Source: Geoalkalibacter ferrihydriticus DSM 17813 | GTDB lineage: Bacteria; Desulfobacterota; Desulfuromonadia; Desulfuromonadales; Geoalkalibacteraceae | Direction: 5' to 3' | Assembly (NCBI RefSeq): GCF_000820505.1 | Contig: NZ_JWJD01000001.1 | Coordinates: 993,314-1,057,313, forward strand | DNA: 64,000 bases | Part shown: piece by piece, positions 1 to 9,079 of the stretch | Layout of the letters: each line of letters begins with the position of its first letter | Position numbering within the stretch: position 1 is the first letter of the stretch | Position numbers and translations under genes: made by a program | Notes under the pieces: generated by a model | What the model was told of the DNA's origin: nothing | The model's database searches: none | Seen by the model: only the letters and a program-made list of their open reading frames with translations

Positions 1-3000
1 GTGGATTTGCAGTGGAGCCCGGCGACTGACGACACCGAGCCCCTCACCTATCTGGTGTACTGGGTTCCGTCAAGCCAGACCATCGACTGGAACAATCCCC
101 AGGCCACCACCACGGCGACGGCCTTTCACGTCACCGGACTGCAGAACGGGCTCGATTATCTGTTCGCGGTGCGCGCGCGCGATGCCTCACCGGCGCAGAA
201 CGTGGATGCCAACGCGGTGATCCGCATCGCCATCCCGCAGTCGCCCAGTGAAAATGACATCTTCGGGCGCATGTACTTTGCGGTGGCCGACAGCGGCACC
301 AACATCGGTGGCACTAGCACCAACCTGAGCTTGAGCTGCGACAGTTCCACGGACTTTAGCTCCCCTCTCATCTCGCTTATGCAGCCGGGCGGTTACAAAT
401 GCAGCCGCGACCGCGACCGCAACCGCCTTCGCAATATCCAAAGCAGCGGCAATATCGTCACCTGGGTGCTGGACAGCGCCTATACTACCAATACCAACAT
501 TCACGGCGGCTCCTTCACGCTGTATATGCGCAATCGCGAGGACAGCAACACCATCACCGTGCATTTCGACCTGGGTTACTGGGATAATGGCTTTGTGCAA
601 CTTGACAGCTACACGCGGGTGTTGCCGCGTCGCCATCGCGGCAGCGTCAAGGCGTATTTCCCGTCCGAAGACGGTAAGGTCGTGACCGTGCCCGAGGGCA
701 AGCGCCTGGCTCTTAGAGTGCGCAAGGACGGCACGCGCGAGATGGAGATCTGGTTCGGCTCCAAGCGCGGCACCAGCATGCTGATTGTCTACGAACAGGA
801 GCAGAATCTGCTGCCCGATCCCTTCAGCGTCACGACGCCGGGTTCGCCGGCGAGCGGGGTCGTGCCCATCACCTGGAATGCGGCCACGGACCCTGAAGGC
901 GATGAGGTGCGCTACGATGTCTATGGTTCGGTGGACGGCGGACAGAGCTGGCCTTATATCATCGCTCTGGACGAGGAAGGCACCAGCGCGCTGTGGGATA
1001 CCAAAAAGGATGGTCTGGCACTGACCGCGCCACTCAACAACGTGCGGGTGCGGGTGGGGGCCGGCGACGGTCTGATGCACCGCATTCTGGACGTTGATCC
1101 CGGAGGGCTTGAAGTCGGCAGCTTCCACGACAGGCGCTACGCCCTGACCGGCACCTTCAGCGTCGACAACTCGGTGGATGTCACGCCGCCTGCCGCCATT
1201 ACCGATCTGATGGCCGAGCACCGGCCCAAGGCGGGCACCGTGTGGCTTTATTGGCATGCGCCCGGTGACGACGGCATGGAGGGGCGCGCCCATCAGTATG
1301 ACATCCGTTATCAGGAGTCGGTGCCCTACAATCCCGCCGACGCCATCGACAGCGAGGCCAAATGGACGGCGGCAACCCCCGTCGTCGGCGCTCCGCCTCT
1401 TCCCGCCGAGCCGGGCAGCAGCCAGGGTTTCGAGGTGTTGGGCCTGAATCCTGGCAAGGATTATTTCTTTGCGGTCAAGACCGCCGACGCAGCGGGCAAC
1501 TGGTCGGGGCTGTCCAACTCGCCTTCGGCCAAGGGGGGCTTGCGCTGCGGCGTCTGCCACGGCAACCCTCCCGATGATTATGCCACCAAGGGCAGTCACC
1601 AGATGCATGGCTACACCCAGACGGATTGCGCCAAGTGCCACGGCGAGGAGGCGATTAACTACGATCTTAAGCATAATGAAGGAAACATCAAGCTGGGGTG
1701 GAACAACCCGAAAAAGGGCATTGTCAACGAGGCATCCCCCCATACGACCTTGAGTTCCAACCTGGTGGAGTATCACGATGACGGGGTGCTGATCTATCGT
1801 GACACGACGGGTCCGGGCGGTTTCAACGACCTCTCCATCGAAATGCAGAATGTCGACAGTGGCAGCTGCTTCGGCTTCAACGCCACCGGAGTCACCGGCT
1901 GCCACGGCAGTGGCTCGCCCGTGTGGGGCGAGCGCGATTCGGTGTCCTGCGCCCTGTGCCACGGCGATCCTGAGCGCTCGGATAAGGATTACTACGGCCG
2001 GACCTGGGAGGATCTGACCACCGATACCCGCTATGGCGGCAACAAGCCTATCTACATGGCGGCGCCGCCCATCAGCCTGCTGGGCAACAGCAACGATTTC
2101 GCCGTTGGCCAGCATCTGCGCCATCTCAACTTCTCCTATAGGTTCACCGGCGACCAGTGTTCGCTGTGCCATCTGGGCGCCGATCATGCCGACGGCACGG
2201 TGGATGTGCGCCTGCATCCGGCCGCCGGCAACAACGCCGCATGGGTGCCGCCTCAGGGGGGCGATCCCGGCACCTGCATGGGAACCTCGCAGATGCGCTG
2301 CCACGGCGACAATGCCGAGCCGCCCCAATGGATGCCGCGTGCCGCAGAGCCTGACGGCCCCAAGCTGGTGAATTGCAACGAATGCCACGGTCACACGTCC
2401 AATGTCTTCTGGCCTGGAGCTACCCTGGTCGAGGCTGCCGCCGGGCGTTCCTCGACGGTGAGCGGCAGCCAGGGCGGCGACGGGATCGAAACGACTTTGA
2501 CCGTTTCAAGTACCGGCAACAACTTGCAGGTTGGCGATCGTTTCAAAAAGGACGAGACCTTCTTCAAAGTCGTCGCCAAGGCAGGTACGACGCTGACTTT
2601 ACATCGACCGATTCCGGTTGGGATTGATTTTGCCGACGGCGAAGTGCTGCCCACCGAGCACATCCCCCATACCAGCGATGGCGGGTTCGTGCGCGACTGT
2701 ACCTGGTGCCATGTCGAGGGTCATCCCCAGGGCGACGAAACTGCCGAGGGGCGCAACCCCGAAGGCGAAGAGACGGTCTTCATCCCCAACTTCCCCATGG
2801 TCGGCATCGACTACAGCTCCGGCGGCATTCACCTGCGCAAGGAAATCGGCGGCCGAGGCCCCTTCAACACCGAAGCCGAAATCTGCTGGGGCTGCCACGA
2901 CGCCCAGACACCGCGCATCTCCGAATGGGGCTACGCCGGGCTGTCTTCAAGCAAAAATATCGAAGGCTCGATCACTGGTGTGAGTCAGGGCTCGACCACC

Positions 3001-4506
3001 ACCATTACCAGCAGCAGTCACGGATTGCAGACCGGCGACCGGGTGGTGATCTTCATGCCCAACGGCGTTACCGTGCTCAATGGATGGGCGGGCACCATCA
3101 CCCGCACCGGTGCAAATACTTTTACCCTGGATAACACTGATACCAGCAGCCTAGATAGCAACAGCCAGAGCGGCAGCTTTAGTTCCACAGGGGCGCGCTG
3201 GAAGCTGGCTACAAGCTTTGATTACGGCCTGTTGCACGACGGCAGCGGCAGTTGGGGCGACCGCACACCGAGTTCCAACTGGGTGGCGGGCACCTGGGAC
3301 AGTGCCTATTTCCCGTATAAAACCGGGGTGGTGCAATCAACCCACTCGGTCAATCCCGATGTGATCCGCCCGGGCCTGGACGAGGTCGCGCAACTGCGTT
3401 GCAGCTACTGTCACGACGTCCACGACCTCAACCTGGCGCCGGGGGATGAATCCAGCGGCCGGCCCTATCTGCGCGGCAGCTGGCAGGGCAATCCCTATTT
3501 CGAGGACGGCGCCCCGGGACGTTTTGCGGGGTTCGCCGATCTCTCCACGAACCGGCGCAAGGCCGAGTATTACTACACCGGCGAACGGGACGACTATGGC
3601 ATGGTGCCGCGCGCCTCTGCCTCCATGAATAAGATGGGTGGCTACTGGATCGATCAGAACAGCGACTATCCCACCGTGACCTGGACTCTGCAGAATTCGG
3701 CGGGACTGTGCACCCTGTGCCACGGCACCGACGTCAACAACATGAACAAATTCGATGTGGATGAGCAGGGTAATGCCGACAACGCCTGGGTCGGTGACAA
3801 TGGCCATTCCAACGCGGTGATTGGCGGGAGTGGGGTAAACCGCTTCAACGTTTACAACCCGAACGTGCGCAAAGAAGGCAGTGTCTCGCGTAAGCCGGGG
3901 ATTGGTTATCAAGACACCGACGGAATGAAGAGCGGCTCCGACATCATCCGCATGTACGGCCTGCGCAACAACGACAGCAGCAGTACCTACATCAATGATG
4001 GACATCGCACCCAAAGTGGCGGCCGCGGCGTTTATCCCTATGCCTGGAGTACCACCGAGCGAGAAAATCGCTATGCCTACGAAGAGTTCGCCTGGGGCGT
4101 GAGTCTGGAGACAGACGTATCCGAGCCCATGTATCATCGCTTCAGTTGCTCCAAGTGTCACAACCCTCACGCTTCGCGCCTGCCGCGCTTGATGATCACC
4201 AACTGCCTGGACGTCAGCCACAACAAGTGGGACGACCTTTTTGCCGACGATCCCGATTGGGATGAGGGGCGCGACAATGTTTCGGATCCGGTGCGCTGGT
4301 CGGGGGTCGGCTCGGGGACCAGGGCCGAGGTCATGCCTTATACTGGCGACGACGTCAGCGGCAAGCCGCGCAACAAGCAGTTTGCCTACGCCACCAGCGC
4401 GCAGAACTGTCACCGCTACGTCGAGGTCAACGGCGTGGTGGAGGAGCCGGGGTGGAACCGCATCACACCCTGGGAGGAAACCTCGACCTGGTATAACAAC
4501 AATTAA
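1..4506 (+). CDS. Giant multiheme c-type cytochrome with fibronectin III modules (5' end outside window)
   Basis: The frame is open from the first base and begins inside a fibronectin III module with no signal peptide, so the real start lies upstream; at least 1501 codons are present. Further FnIII-like segments lie near residues 275-360 and 395-515. From about residue 518 a heme-binding region carries ten CXXCH motifs (CGVCH, CAKCH, CALCH, CSLCH, CNECH, CTWCH, CWGCH, CSYCH, CTLCH, CSKCH) plus two longer-spaced motifs, CX10CH and CX7CH, typical of the Geobacter CXnCH/CXXCH cytochrome family. Two beta-type inserts lie between heme motifs near residues 815-880 and 985-1060. Such proteins are usually exported and surface-exposed. 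The role in extracellular electron transfer is inferred from family; I do not recognise a named orthologue. Confidence 0.85.
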   Translation: MDLQWSPATDDTEPLTYLVYWVPSSQTIDWNNPQATTTATAFHVTGLQNGLDYLFAVRARDASPAQNVDANAVIRIAIPQSPSENDIFGRMYFAVADSGTNIGGTSTNLSLSCDSSTDFSSPLISLMQPGGYKCSRDRDRNRLRNIQSSGNIVTWVLDSAYTTNTNIHGGSFTLYMRNREDSNTITVHFDLGYWDNGFVQLDSYTRVLPRRHRGSVKAYFPSEDGKVVTVPEGKRLALRVRKDGTREMEIWFGSKRGTSMLIVYEQEQNLLPDPFSVTTPGSPASGVVPITWNAATDPEGDEVRYDVYGSVDGGQSWPYIIALDEEGTSALWDTKKDGLALTAPLNNVRVRVGAGDGLMHRILDVDPGGLEVGSFHDRRYALTGTFSVDNSVDVTPPAAITDLMAEHRPKAGTVWLYWHAPGDDGMEGRAHQYDIRYQESVPYNPADAIDSEAKWTAATPVVGAPPLPAEPGSSQGFEVLGLNPGKDYFFAVKTADAAGNWSGLSNSPSAKGGLRCGVCHGNPPDDYATKGSHQMHGYTQTDCAKCHGEEAINYDLKHNEGNIKLGWNNPKKGIVNEASPHTTLSSNLVEYHDDGVLIYRDTTGPGGFNDLSIEMQNVDSGSCFGFNATGVTGCHGSGSPVWGERDSVSCALCHGDPERSDKDYYGRTWEDLTTDTRYGGNKPIYMAAPPISLLGNSNDFAVGQHLRHLNFSYRFTGDQCSLCHLGADHADGTVDVRLHPAAGNNAAWVPPQGGDPGTCMGTSQMRCHGDNAEPPQWMPRAAEPDGPKLVNCNECHGHTSNVFWPGATLVEAAAGRSSTVSGSQGGDGIETTLTVSSTGNNLQVGDRFKKDETFFKVVAKAGTTLTLHRPIPVGIDFADGEVLPTEHIPHTSDGGFVRDCTWCHVEGHPQGDETAEGRNPEGEETVFIPNFPMVGIDYSSGGIHLRKEIGGRGPFNTEAEICWGCHDAQTPRISEWGYAGLSSSKNIEGSITGVSQGSTTTITSSSHGLQTGDRVVIFMPNGVTVLNGWAGTITRTGANTFTLDNTDTSSLDSNSQSGSFSSTGARWKLATSFDYGLLHDGSGSWGDRTPSSNWVAGTWDSAYFPYKTGVVQSTHSVNPDVIRPGLDEVAQLRCSYCHDVHDLNLAPGDESSGRPYLRGSWQGNPYFEDGAPGRFAGFADLSTNRRKAEYYYTGERDDYGMVPRASASMNKMGGYWIDQNSDYPTVTWTLQNSAGLCTLCHGTDVNNMNKFDVDEQGNADNAWVGDNGHSNAVIGGSGVNRFNVYNPNVRKEGSVSRKPGIGYQDTDGMKSGSDIIRMYGLRNNDSSSTYINDGHRTQSGGRGVYPYAWSTTERENRYAYEEFAWGVSLETDVSEPMYHRFSCSKCHNPHASRLPRLMITNCLDVSHNKWDDLFADDPDWDEGRDNVSDPVRWSGVGSGTRAEVMPYTGDDVSGKPRNKQFAYATSAQNCHRYVEVNGVVEEPGWNRITPWEETSTWYNNN

Positions 4507-4638
4507 TGGGGAAGGGTCGCTGTTCAGCGGCAACGCCCTCTCGCGTCCCGGCCTGAGGTGCATGCTGAGCGGTTATTGAGAAAGAAGGCCGTACATCAAG
4601 CCCAGGGTGGTCGGAACCGTGGATATTCACCCTAAACG

Positions 4639-4668
4639 CCGAAGGCCCGGATCGCTCCGGGCCTTCGG
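4639..4668. terminator. Hairpin between convergent genes
   Basis: A perfect 13-bp stem with a 4-base TCGC loop lies between the convergent cytochrome and lipoprotein genes. There is no strong T-run on either side, so it may be a bidirectional, weakly intrinsic terminator. Confidence 0.6.
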
Positions 4669-4693
4669 CTGTTCAAGAGGGTTTGTTCAAGGA

Positions 4694-5383
4694 TTAAAGT
4701 GGCTCGATAAGAATTTCATCGAACCCCACCGGACGGCGGTCGGCGGTGCCTTCGCGAAACAGGATCAGATGAATCATGCGGGTGCGCGGGCCGGTAGTGA
4801 AGGTGAAGACATGTTCGCTCCAGTCATGGTCGCCCTCAAGGCGCAGGCCATTTTGCGTGCCGCTGCGGTGGCGCGCGTCGAGTTCCGCCGTGAATTGCTC
4901 GCCGATCCACAGAAACTCATCGTACTCCAGTATGCCGACTCCGGTGCTGCCGCCTTCGGGCAGATCGGCCTTGAGGCGGAAGCTGACCCTGTAGGGGGTC
5001 AGGGGCTCCACTGAAAGGGGCGAAAAGAAGCCCGTCGAGTCGATGTCGCGCATTCCGCGAAAGCTCCAGGCGCGGTTGCCGCCATTCATTTCGGTGTAAA
5101 CCACGCCCGAGGTCTTGACCAGATGCTCGACGAAGGTCAGCCACAACGCCAGGTTCTCGGGGTCGTCGTCGGCGGGACGATAGTCGCCGAGACGCGGGAA
5201 CAGAGAGAGTTGCGGCACGTCGTCGAATGTTTCATGAAGAGGTGGTGTCGGGGGCTGTACGTCCTGGTCGGGTGGCGACTGCGGCGCGGAGTGATTGTCC
5301 GCGGGTGCAGTCGGTGGCGAAGGGTCGCATCCGGCGACAAGGGTCAGAACCAAAAAAAGGACGAGGGGAATAAGTTTCGACAT
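4694..5383 (-). CDS. Hypothetical lipoprotein
   Basis: 229 residues. The N-terminus is a lipoprotein signal: a hydrophobic stretch followed by the lipobox LVAGC near residue 19. A proline-rich linker (about residues 22-50) leads to a predicted beta-rich domain that resembles a carbohydrate-binding-module-like or jelly-roll fold, judged only from alternating hydrophobic and aromatic strands. No catalytic motif is seen. It faces the giant cytochrome convergently and is divergent from resB across an AT-rich gap (about 5385-5440). Function unknown; it is likely anchored in the periplasm or outer membrane. Confidence 0.7.
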   Translation of the reverse strand: MSKLIPLVLFLVLTLVAGCDPSPPTAPADNHSAPQSPPDQDVQPPTPPLHETFDDVPQLSLFPRLGDYRPADDDPENLALWLTFVEHLVKTSGVVYTEMNGGNRAWSFRGMRDIDSTGFFSPLSVEPLTPYRVSFRLKADLPEGGSTGVGILEYDEFLWIGEQFTAELDARHRSGTQNGLRLEGDHDWSEHVFTFTTGPRTRMIHLILFREGTADRRPVGFDEILIEPL

Positions 5384-5486
5384 AAAAAACCTCTGTTCAA
5401 AATATTAAAAAAATATTATAAATAAAGAGCCAGAAATAATCCAGGAGAAAACCCGCCCTTAGCGGGGCAAGACTTGCGGGAGTCCC

Positions 5487-6698
5487 ATGAAAATTTTCGA
5501 CCTTCTCACTTCGGTCCGCCTGACCTTGTTTTTACTGCTCGGCCTGGCTCTGGCAGCGGTGTTCGGCACCTTCAACGTGCCCTCGCCGGGCCGCTATGAG
5601 GTCTATTTCCAGAGCTTCTGGTTCCGCCTGGCTCTGGCGCTGCTCGCCCTGAACATGGCGGCCTGCACCCTCAAAACCATCCGCCGCAACAGGCATGATC
5701 GGGATAACCTGTTTTCCCGTCTTTTGCTGGGCGGCGCGGCTTTGGGGTGCGATCTTCACCGCGGGAGCGATCTTGAGGGATTGGACCGGGTTCTGCGCAA
5801 ATCGGGCTACCGGGTGCGACAGCGCGGGCAGGCACTGCTTGGCGAAAAAGGGCGGGTCGGACGCTGGGGTTCGACGGTGGTGCATGTTTCGGTGCTGGTG
5901 ATCATGGCCGGGGCGTTGGCCGCGAGCCTGGGGTTTGTCGGTACCCTCAATATTTACGTCGATCACGAATCGGCGACATATTTCGACTGGAAAGCGCAGG
6001 CCGACCGCGACCTGGGCTTCACCTTTCGCCTTGAGGATTTCGACGCCGAATATTATCCCATCGATGTCGAGATTACCGCCTATGCGCCGGACACCCGCCA
6101 AGTCCTCAGCGTCTGGACTACCGCCGAGGGGCAAACCATCGAGTTCGCCGAGGCCGGCGTGAGTGCGCGGGTGCGAGGTTTTGACCCGCATCTCGCAATC
6201 CTCACCCTCGATCTTTTTGCCGGTGGGCGGAACCTGGGCGAATACCGCGCCTCGGCGGGCGCCAAGACTTTCTGGGAGGGTGTGGATGTCGGTGTGGTCT
6301 TCATGCCGACCGGATTCCGCGATCCGATTCTCAAGCAGACACGCAGCACCGTGAGTATCCTTGAGGAGGGCCGGGTGGTGGCGGAGGGCGACATCTACAT
6401 CAATCGCCCCTTGGTCCATGAGGGCGTGGCCATCTACCAGACCTCCTTCGATCGGGACGCGTACGGCTTCTGGTATGCCGGGTTCCAGTTCACCCGCGAT
6501 CCGGGCAAGCCGCTGGTGTGGGTGGGCTCGATTACGCTGCTGCTTGGCCTGCTGCTGGCCTTTCTGCTGCCTTACCAAGTGGTGGGCGTGGCCGAGCGCG
6601 ACGGTGTCCTGCATCTGACGGCCTTGCGCGGTTTTCACGGCGAAGGCGGCGCGGGCGCCCTTGAACGACTCGCGGCGCAGCTCGGCGGAAAAGACTGA
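5487..6698 (+). CDS. resB: ResB-like cytochrome c biogenesis protein
   Basis: 403 residues of the ResB/Ccs1 family, the System II component that with CcsA/ResC delivers heme to apocytochromes c on the periplasmic side. Transmembrane segments are visible near residues 12-30, 46-62, 130-150 and 348-370, with the large extracytoplasmic domain between the third and fourth, which is the family layout. The N-terminal LTSVRLTLFLLLGLA pattern and the GTFNVP segment are typical. The usual partner ccsA/resC does not follow; mgtE is next. The neighbouring giant cytochrome would be a natural client. ATG start at 5487 follows a GGGAG-type site. Confidence 0.85.
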   Translation: MKIFDLLTSVRLTLFLLLGLALAAVFGTFNVPSPGRYEVYFQSFWFRLALALLALNMAACTLKTIRRNRHDRDNLFSRLLLGGAALGCDLHRGSDLEGLDRVLRKSGYRVRQRGQALLGEKGRVGRWGSTVVHVSVLVIMAGALAASLGFVGTLNIYVDHESATYFDWKAQADRDLGFTFRLEDFDAEYYPIDVEITAYAPDTRQVLSVWTTAEGQTIEFAEAGVSARVRGFDPHLAILTLDLFAGGRNLGEYRASAGAKTFWEGVDVGVVFMPTGFRDPILKQTRSTVSILEEGRVVAEGDIYINRPLVHEGVAIYQTSFDRDAYGFWYAGFQFTRDPGKPLVWVGSITLLLGLLLAFLLPYQVVGVAERDGVLHLTALRGFHGEGGAGALERLAAQLGGKD

Positions 6699-6726
6699 AG
6701 GGGGTAGGGCTGCCCACCTATGGTGG

Positions 6727-6756
6727 TTGACAGTCGGGGGGGCAGGTTCTTAGAAT
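6727..6756 (+). promoter_or_regulatory. Sigma-70-type promoter for mgtE
   Basis: TTGACA at 6727-6732 and TAGAAT at 6751-6756, 18-bp spacer, 46 bases upstream of the mgtE start. Both boxes are close to consensus. Confidence 0.7.
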
Positions 6757-6801
6757 GCCTCGTCCGCCAGTGACCTATCACCGCGCCCGAGGAGATCCGC
6801 C

Positions 6802-8157
6802 ATGGAACAAAAGCACCAGATTCTCCTTGACACGGCACGCCGCCTTATCCGCCGCGGCGCTTATCCCCACCTCTCCAAACTGCTCGGTAAGATTCATCCC
6901 GCCGACATCGCCCATCTCTTTCGCTATCTCGATCTCAAGGAGCAGCGCATCCTCTTCAATCTTCTCGAGGATGCGGAGACTTCGGCCTATGTACTCTCCG
7001 AACTCGATCATGCCGTGGGCGCCCTGCTGCTTGAACAGATTGATAAGGAGACCATTACCGAGGTTCTTCAGGAAATGCCCTACGATGATGCCGTCGACAT
7101 CATTCGCAACATGCCTGAAGAGCTGGCCGAGGAAATCCTCAACATCATGCAGGATGAGGATTCCACCGAGATTGAGCAACTGCTGCAGTACGACGAGGAT
7201 ACCGCCGGCGGGATCATGGCCACGGAAATCTTTTCGCTGCGCGAGGACATGCGCGTGCGCGAGGCCATTGAAGCGCTGCAGCAGGCGCAAGACGCGGAAA
7301 TGGTTTTCTATGTCTACGTCACCGACGACTATGGACACCTGGTGGGGGTGTTGTCGCTGCGCCAGTTGCTGACCGTGGCACCGGACACCCACCTCAAGGA
7401 CATCATGACGCGCGACGTGATCCGGGTGGCGACGGACACCGATCAGGAAGAGGTGGCGCATCTGGTGGCACGCTACAACATTCTGGCGATTCCCGTCGTC
7501 GACGAGCACAACAAGCTCATGGGTATCGTCACGGTCGACGACGTCATCGACGTTCTTCGCGAAGAGGCCACCGACGACATCTTCAAAATGGCGGGTACCC
7601 GCGAAGAGGAACTTCTTTACGGCTTCCAGGCTTTCAAAATCGCGCGCCTGCGCCTGCCCTGGCTCATCACCAACCTCTTCGGCGGGGTCATCACCGGTTA
7701 TCTTATGTGGATGTTCAAGGCGACCCTGGAGCAGATCATCGCTCTGGTGACCTTCGTGCCGGTAATCACCGGCATGGGCGGCAACGTCGGCGGGCAGTCG
7801 GCGACCATCGTGGTGCGCGGTTTCGCCACCGGTCGCATCGATTTCGGCACTCTACGCCAGGTGTTTTTCAAGGAATTGCGGGTGGGGGTGATCATGGGCG
7901 CGGTGTGCGGGCTGGTGGTCGGGGTGGTGGCGCTGATCTGGCACGGCAACCCCTACCTTGGGCTGGTGGTCGGCCTGGCCATGGTTTCCGCCATGAGTGT
8001 CGCGGCTTCAACCGGCGTGCTTGCGCCCAGTTTCTTCAAGAAAATCGGGGTTGATCCCGCCATCGCCTCGAGCCCCTTCGTGCAGACCGCCAACGACATC
8101 ACCGGTATTCTCATCTATTTCGGAACGGCGACGATATTTTTGCAATATCTGCGTTAG
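6802..8157 (+). CDS. mgtE: Magnesium transporter MgtE
   Basis: 451 residues, the usual MgtE length. An acidic N-terminal MgtE-N domain (about residues 10-130) is followed by two CBS domains (about 130-250) and a C-terminal channel domain with five hydrophobic helices (about 280-450). The motifs PVITGMGGNVGGQS and PFVQTANDITG are signatures of the MgtE pore. It acts as a Mg2+-gated inner-membrane Mg2+ channel; the CBS and N domains sense cytoplasmic Mg2+. GAGGAG ribosome site just upstream of the ATG. It has its own promoter and is not obviously co-transcribed with resB. Confidence 0.95.
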   Translation: MEQKHQILLDTARRLIRRGAYPHLSKLLGKIHPADIAHLFRYLDLKEQRILFNLLEDAETSAYVLSELDHAVGALLLEQIDKETITEVLQEMPYDDAVDIIRNMPEELAEEILNIMQDEDSTEIEQLLQYDEDTAGGIMATEIFSLREDMRVREAIEALQQAQDAEMVFYVYVTDDYGHLVGVLSLRQLLTVAPDTHLKDIMTRDVIRVATDTDQEEVAHLVARYNILAIPVVDEHNKLMGIVTVDDVIDVLREEATDDIFKMAGTREEELLYGFQAFKIARLRLPWLITNLFGGVITGYLMWMFKATLEQIIALVTFVPVITGMGGNVGGQSATIVVRGFATGRIDFGTLRQVFFKELRVGVIMGAVCGLVVGVVALIWHGNPYLGLVVGLAMVSAMSVAASTGVLAPSFFKKIGVDPAIASSPFVQTANDITGILIYFGTATIFLQYLR

Positions 8158-8196
8158 CTCTCCACGCCTTCCCCCGTCAGGAGATGGCGAAAAAGC

Positions 8197-8218
8197 ATCC
8201 CCCTCCGAGAAGGGGGAT
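8197..8218. terminator. Hairpin after mgtE
   Basis: An 8-bp perfect stem (ATCCCCCT with AGGGGGAT) with a 6-base loop lies between mgtE and the convergent small secreted-protein gene. It lacks a clean T-run. Confidence 0.45.
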
Positions 8219-8243
8219 TGGTGTTGTTACGCCTGGGACGCCA

Positions 8244-8768
8244 CTACCGCGCCGGAATGCGCGGTTTCGCATAGTCGCCGGGAGCCCGCGCCGCGCCGCA
8301 GATTTCTGCTTTTACTTCCATCCGGTTCCAGCCGCATTCAGCTCGCCCCGAAATCCAGGCGGTTCCCGCCCAGCCTGCAAAGGGGCCGTCCACGCCCACC
8401 ATGGATGAGGATTCCTCAAAGCCGGCGATGATTCCGGGACGGCCCTGAGCCTGACAATCCCCTTCGACCTGCATCACGGTATGCGAATCGAGGATAAACA
8501 CCGTGTGGTCATCGCAGACAACGGTATGTTTGAAATAAAGCGATCCGTCGTCCTGGTTTATTCCCTGCAAGGCGCCCTGAAGTCCGCAGCGCAAATCCAC
8601 TCCCTTGATTCCTTTGAGGCGGGCTGAGCCCATTGTCGTGACCTCGCTGAGGCTGTTGGTGTATGCCTGGCCCCTGAGGGTTAAGCACTCGGTTGCAAGC
8701 CCCAGGGTTGGGGAAAGAAAACCGAGGAGTAAAACAGTGGACAGGATGAGAAGTAATTTTTCTTTCAT
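8244..8768 (-). CDS. Small secreted protein of unknown function
   Basis: 174 residues with a clear Sec signal peptide (about residues 1-25, lysine-containing n-region, leucine-rich core). The mature part has six cysteines spaced along the chain and many short polar segments, suggesting a disulfide-stabilised periplasmic or extracellular domain. No motif that I recognise. A near-consensus promoter at 8813-8840 and a GGAGAT ribosome site indicate that it is an independently expressed gene. Convergent with mgtE. Confidence 0.6.
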   Translation of the reverse strand: MKEKLLLILSTVLLLGFLSPTLGLATECLTLRGQAYTNSLSEVTTMGSARLKGIKGVDLRCGLQGALQGINQDDGSLYFKHTVVCDDHTVFILDSHTVMQVEGDCQAQGRPGIIAGFEESSSMVGVDGPFAGWAGTAWISGRAECGWNRMEVKAEICGAARAPGDYAKPRIPAR

Positions 8769-9079
8769 AAATATCTCCAGCAGGTTTGTTTGGGCCGTGA
8801 TTGGCTCTCATCTGTATAGCAGAGCGTAAGGGCTTGTCAAATCGGTTTTTTTTTGAAGAAAGCCGCAGGCGGTAAGGTTCTTGAGAAAGGTTAAAAGACT
8901 TATTTTGTCTGTAACCTTTCGAAATTTTAAGCTCGGGGTTCAACGAAGTCTTAAAAAGTTCTGGCATTCTCACCGAGGGCCTTTTACATTGGCTTGATCT
9001 GTCTTCAGCTCTGCCTTGATCGCGGTATGGCACGGCGTTTTTTTCAGGTTTGATTATAAGGTGCTTGCACCCCCAACCC
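8769..9079. other. Intergenic region with promoter and hairpin
   Basis: A 311-base divergent gap between the secreted-protein gene and recO. It holds the minus-strand promoter at 8813-8840 and an imperfect hairpin at 8885-8920 whose arms pair over nine outer bases (GAAAGGTTA with TAACCTTTC) and four inner bases (AGAC with GTCT). No RNA family is recognised, and nothing like a clear recO promoter is seen. Confidence 0.5.
8813..8840 (-). promoter_or_regulatory. Sigma-70-type promoter for the secreted-protein gene
   Basis: Reading the minus strand: TTGACA (8840-8835), 16-bp spacer, TATACA (8818-8813). This is about 45 bases upstream of the start codon at 8768. Confidence 0.75.

Noticed and set aside
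187-2394. Long open frame antisense to the giant cytochrome
   Set aside because: The CXXCH motifs on the plus strand show the real frame.
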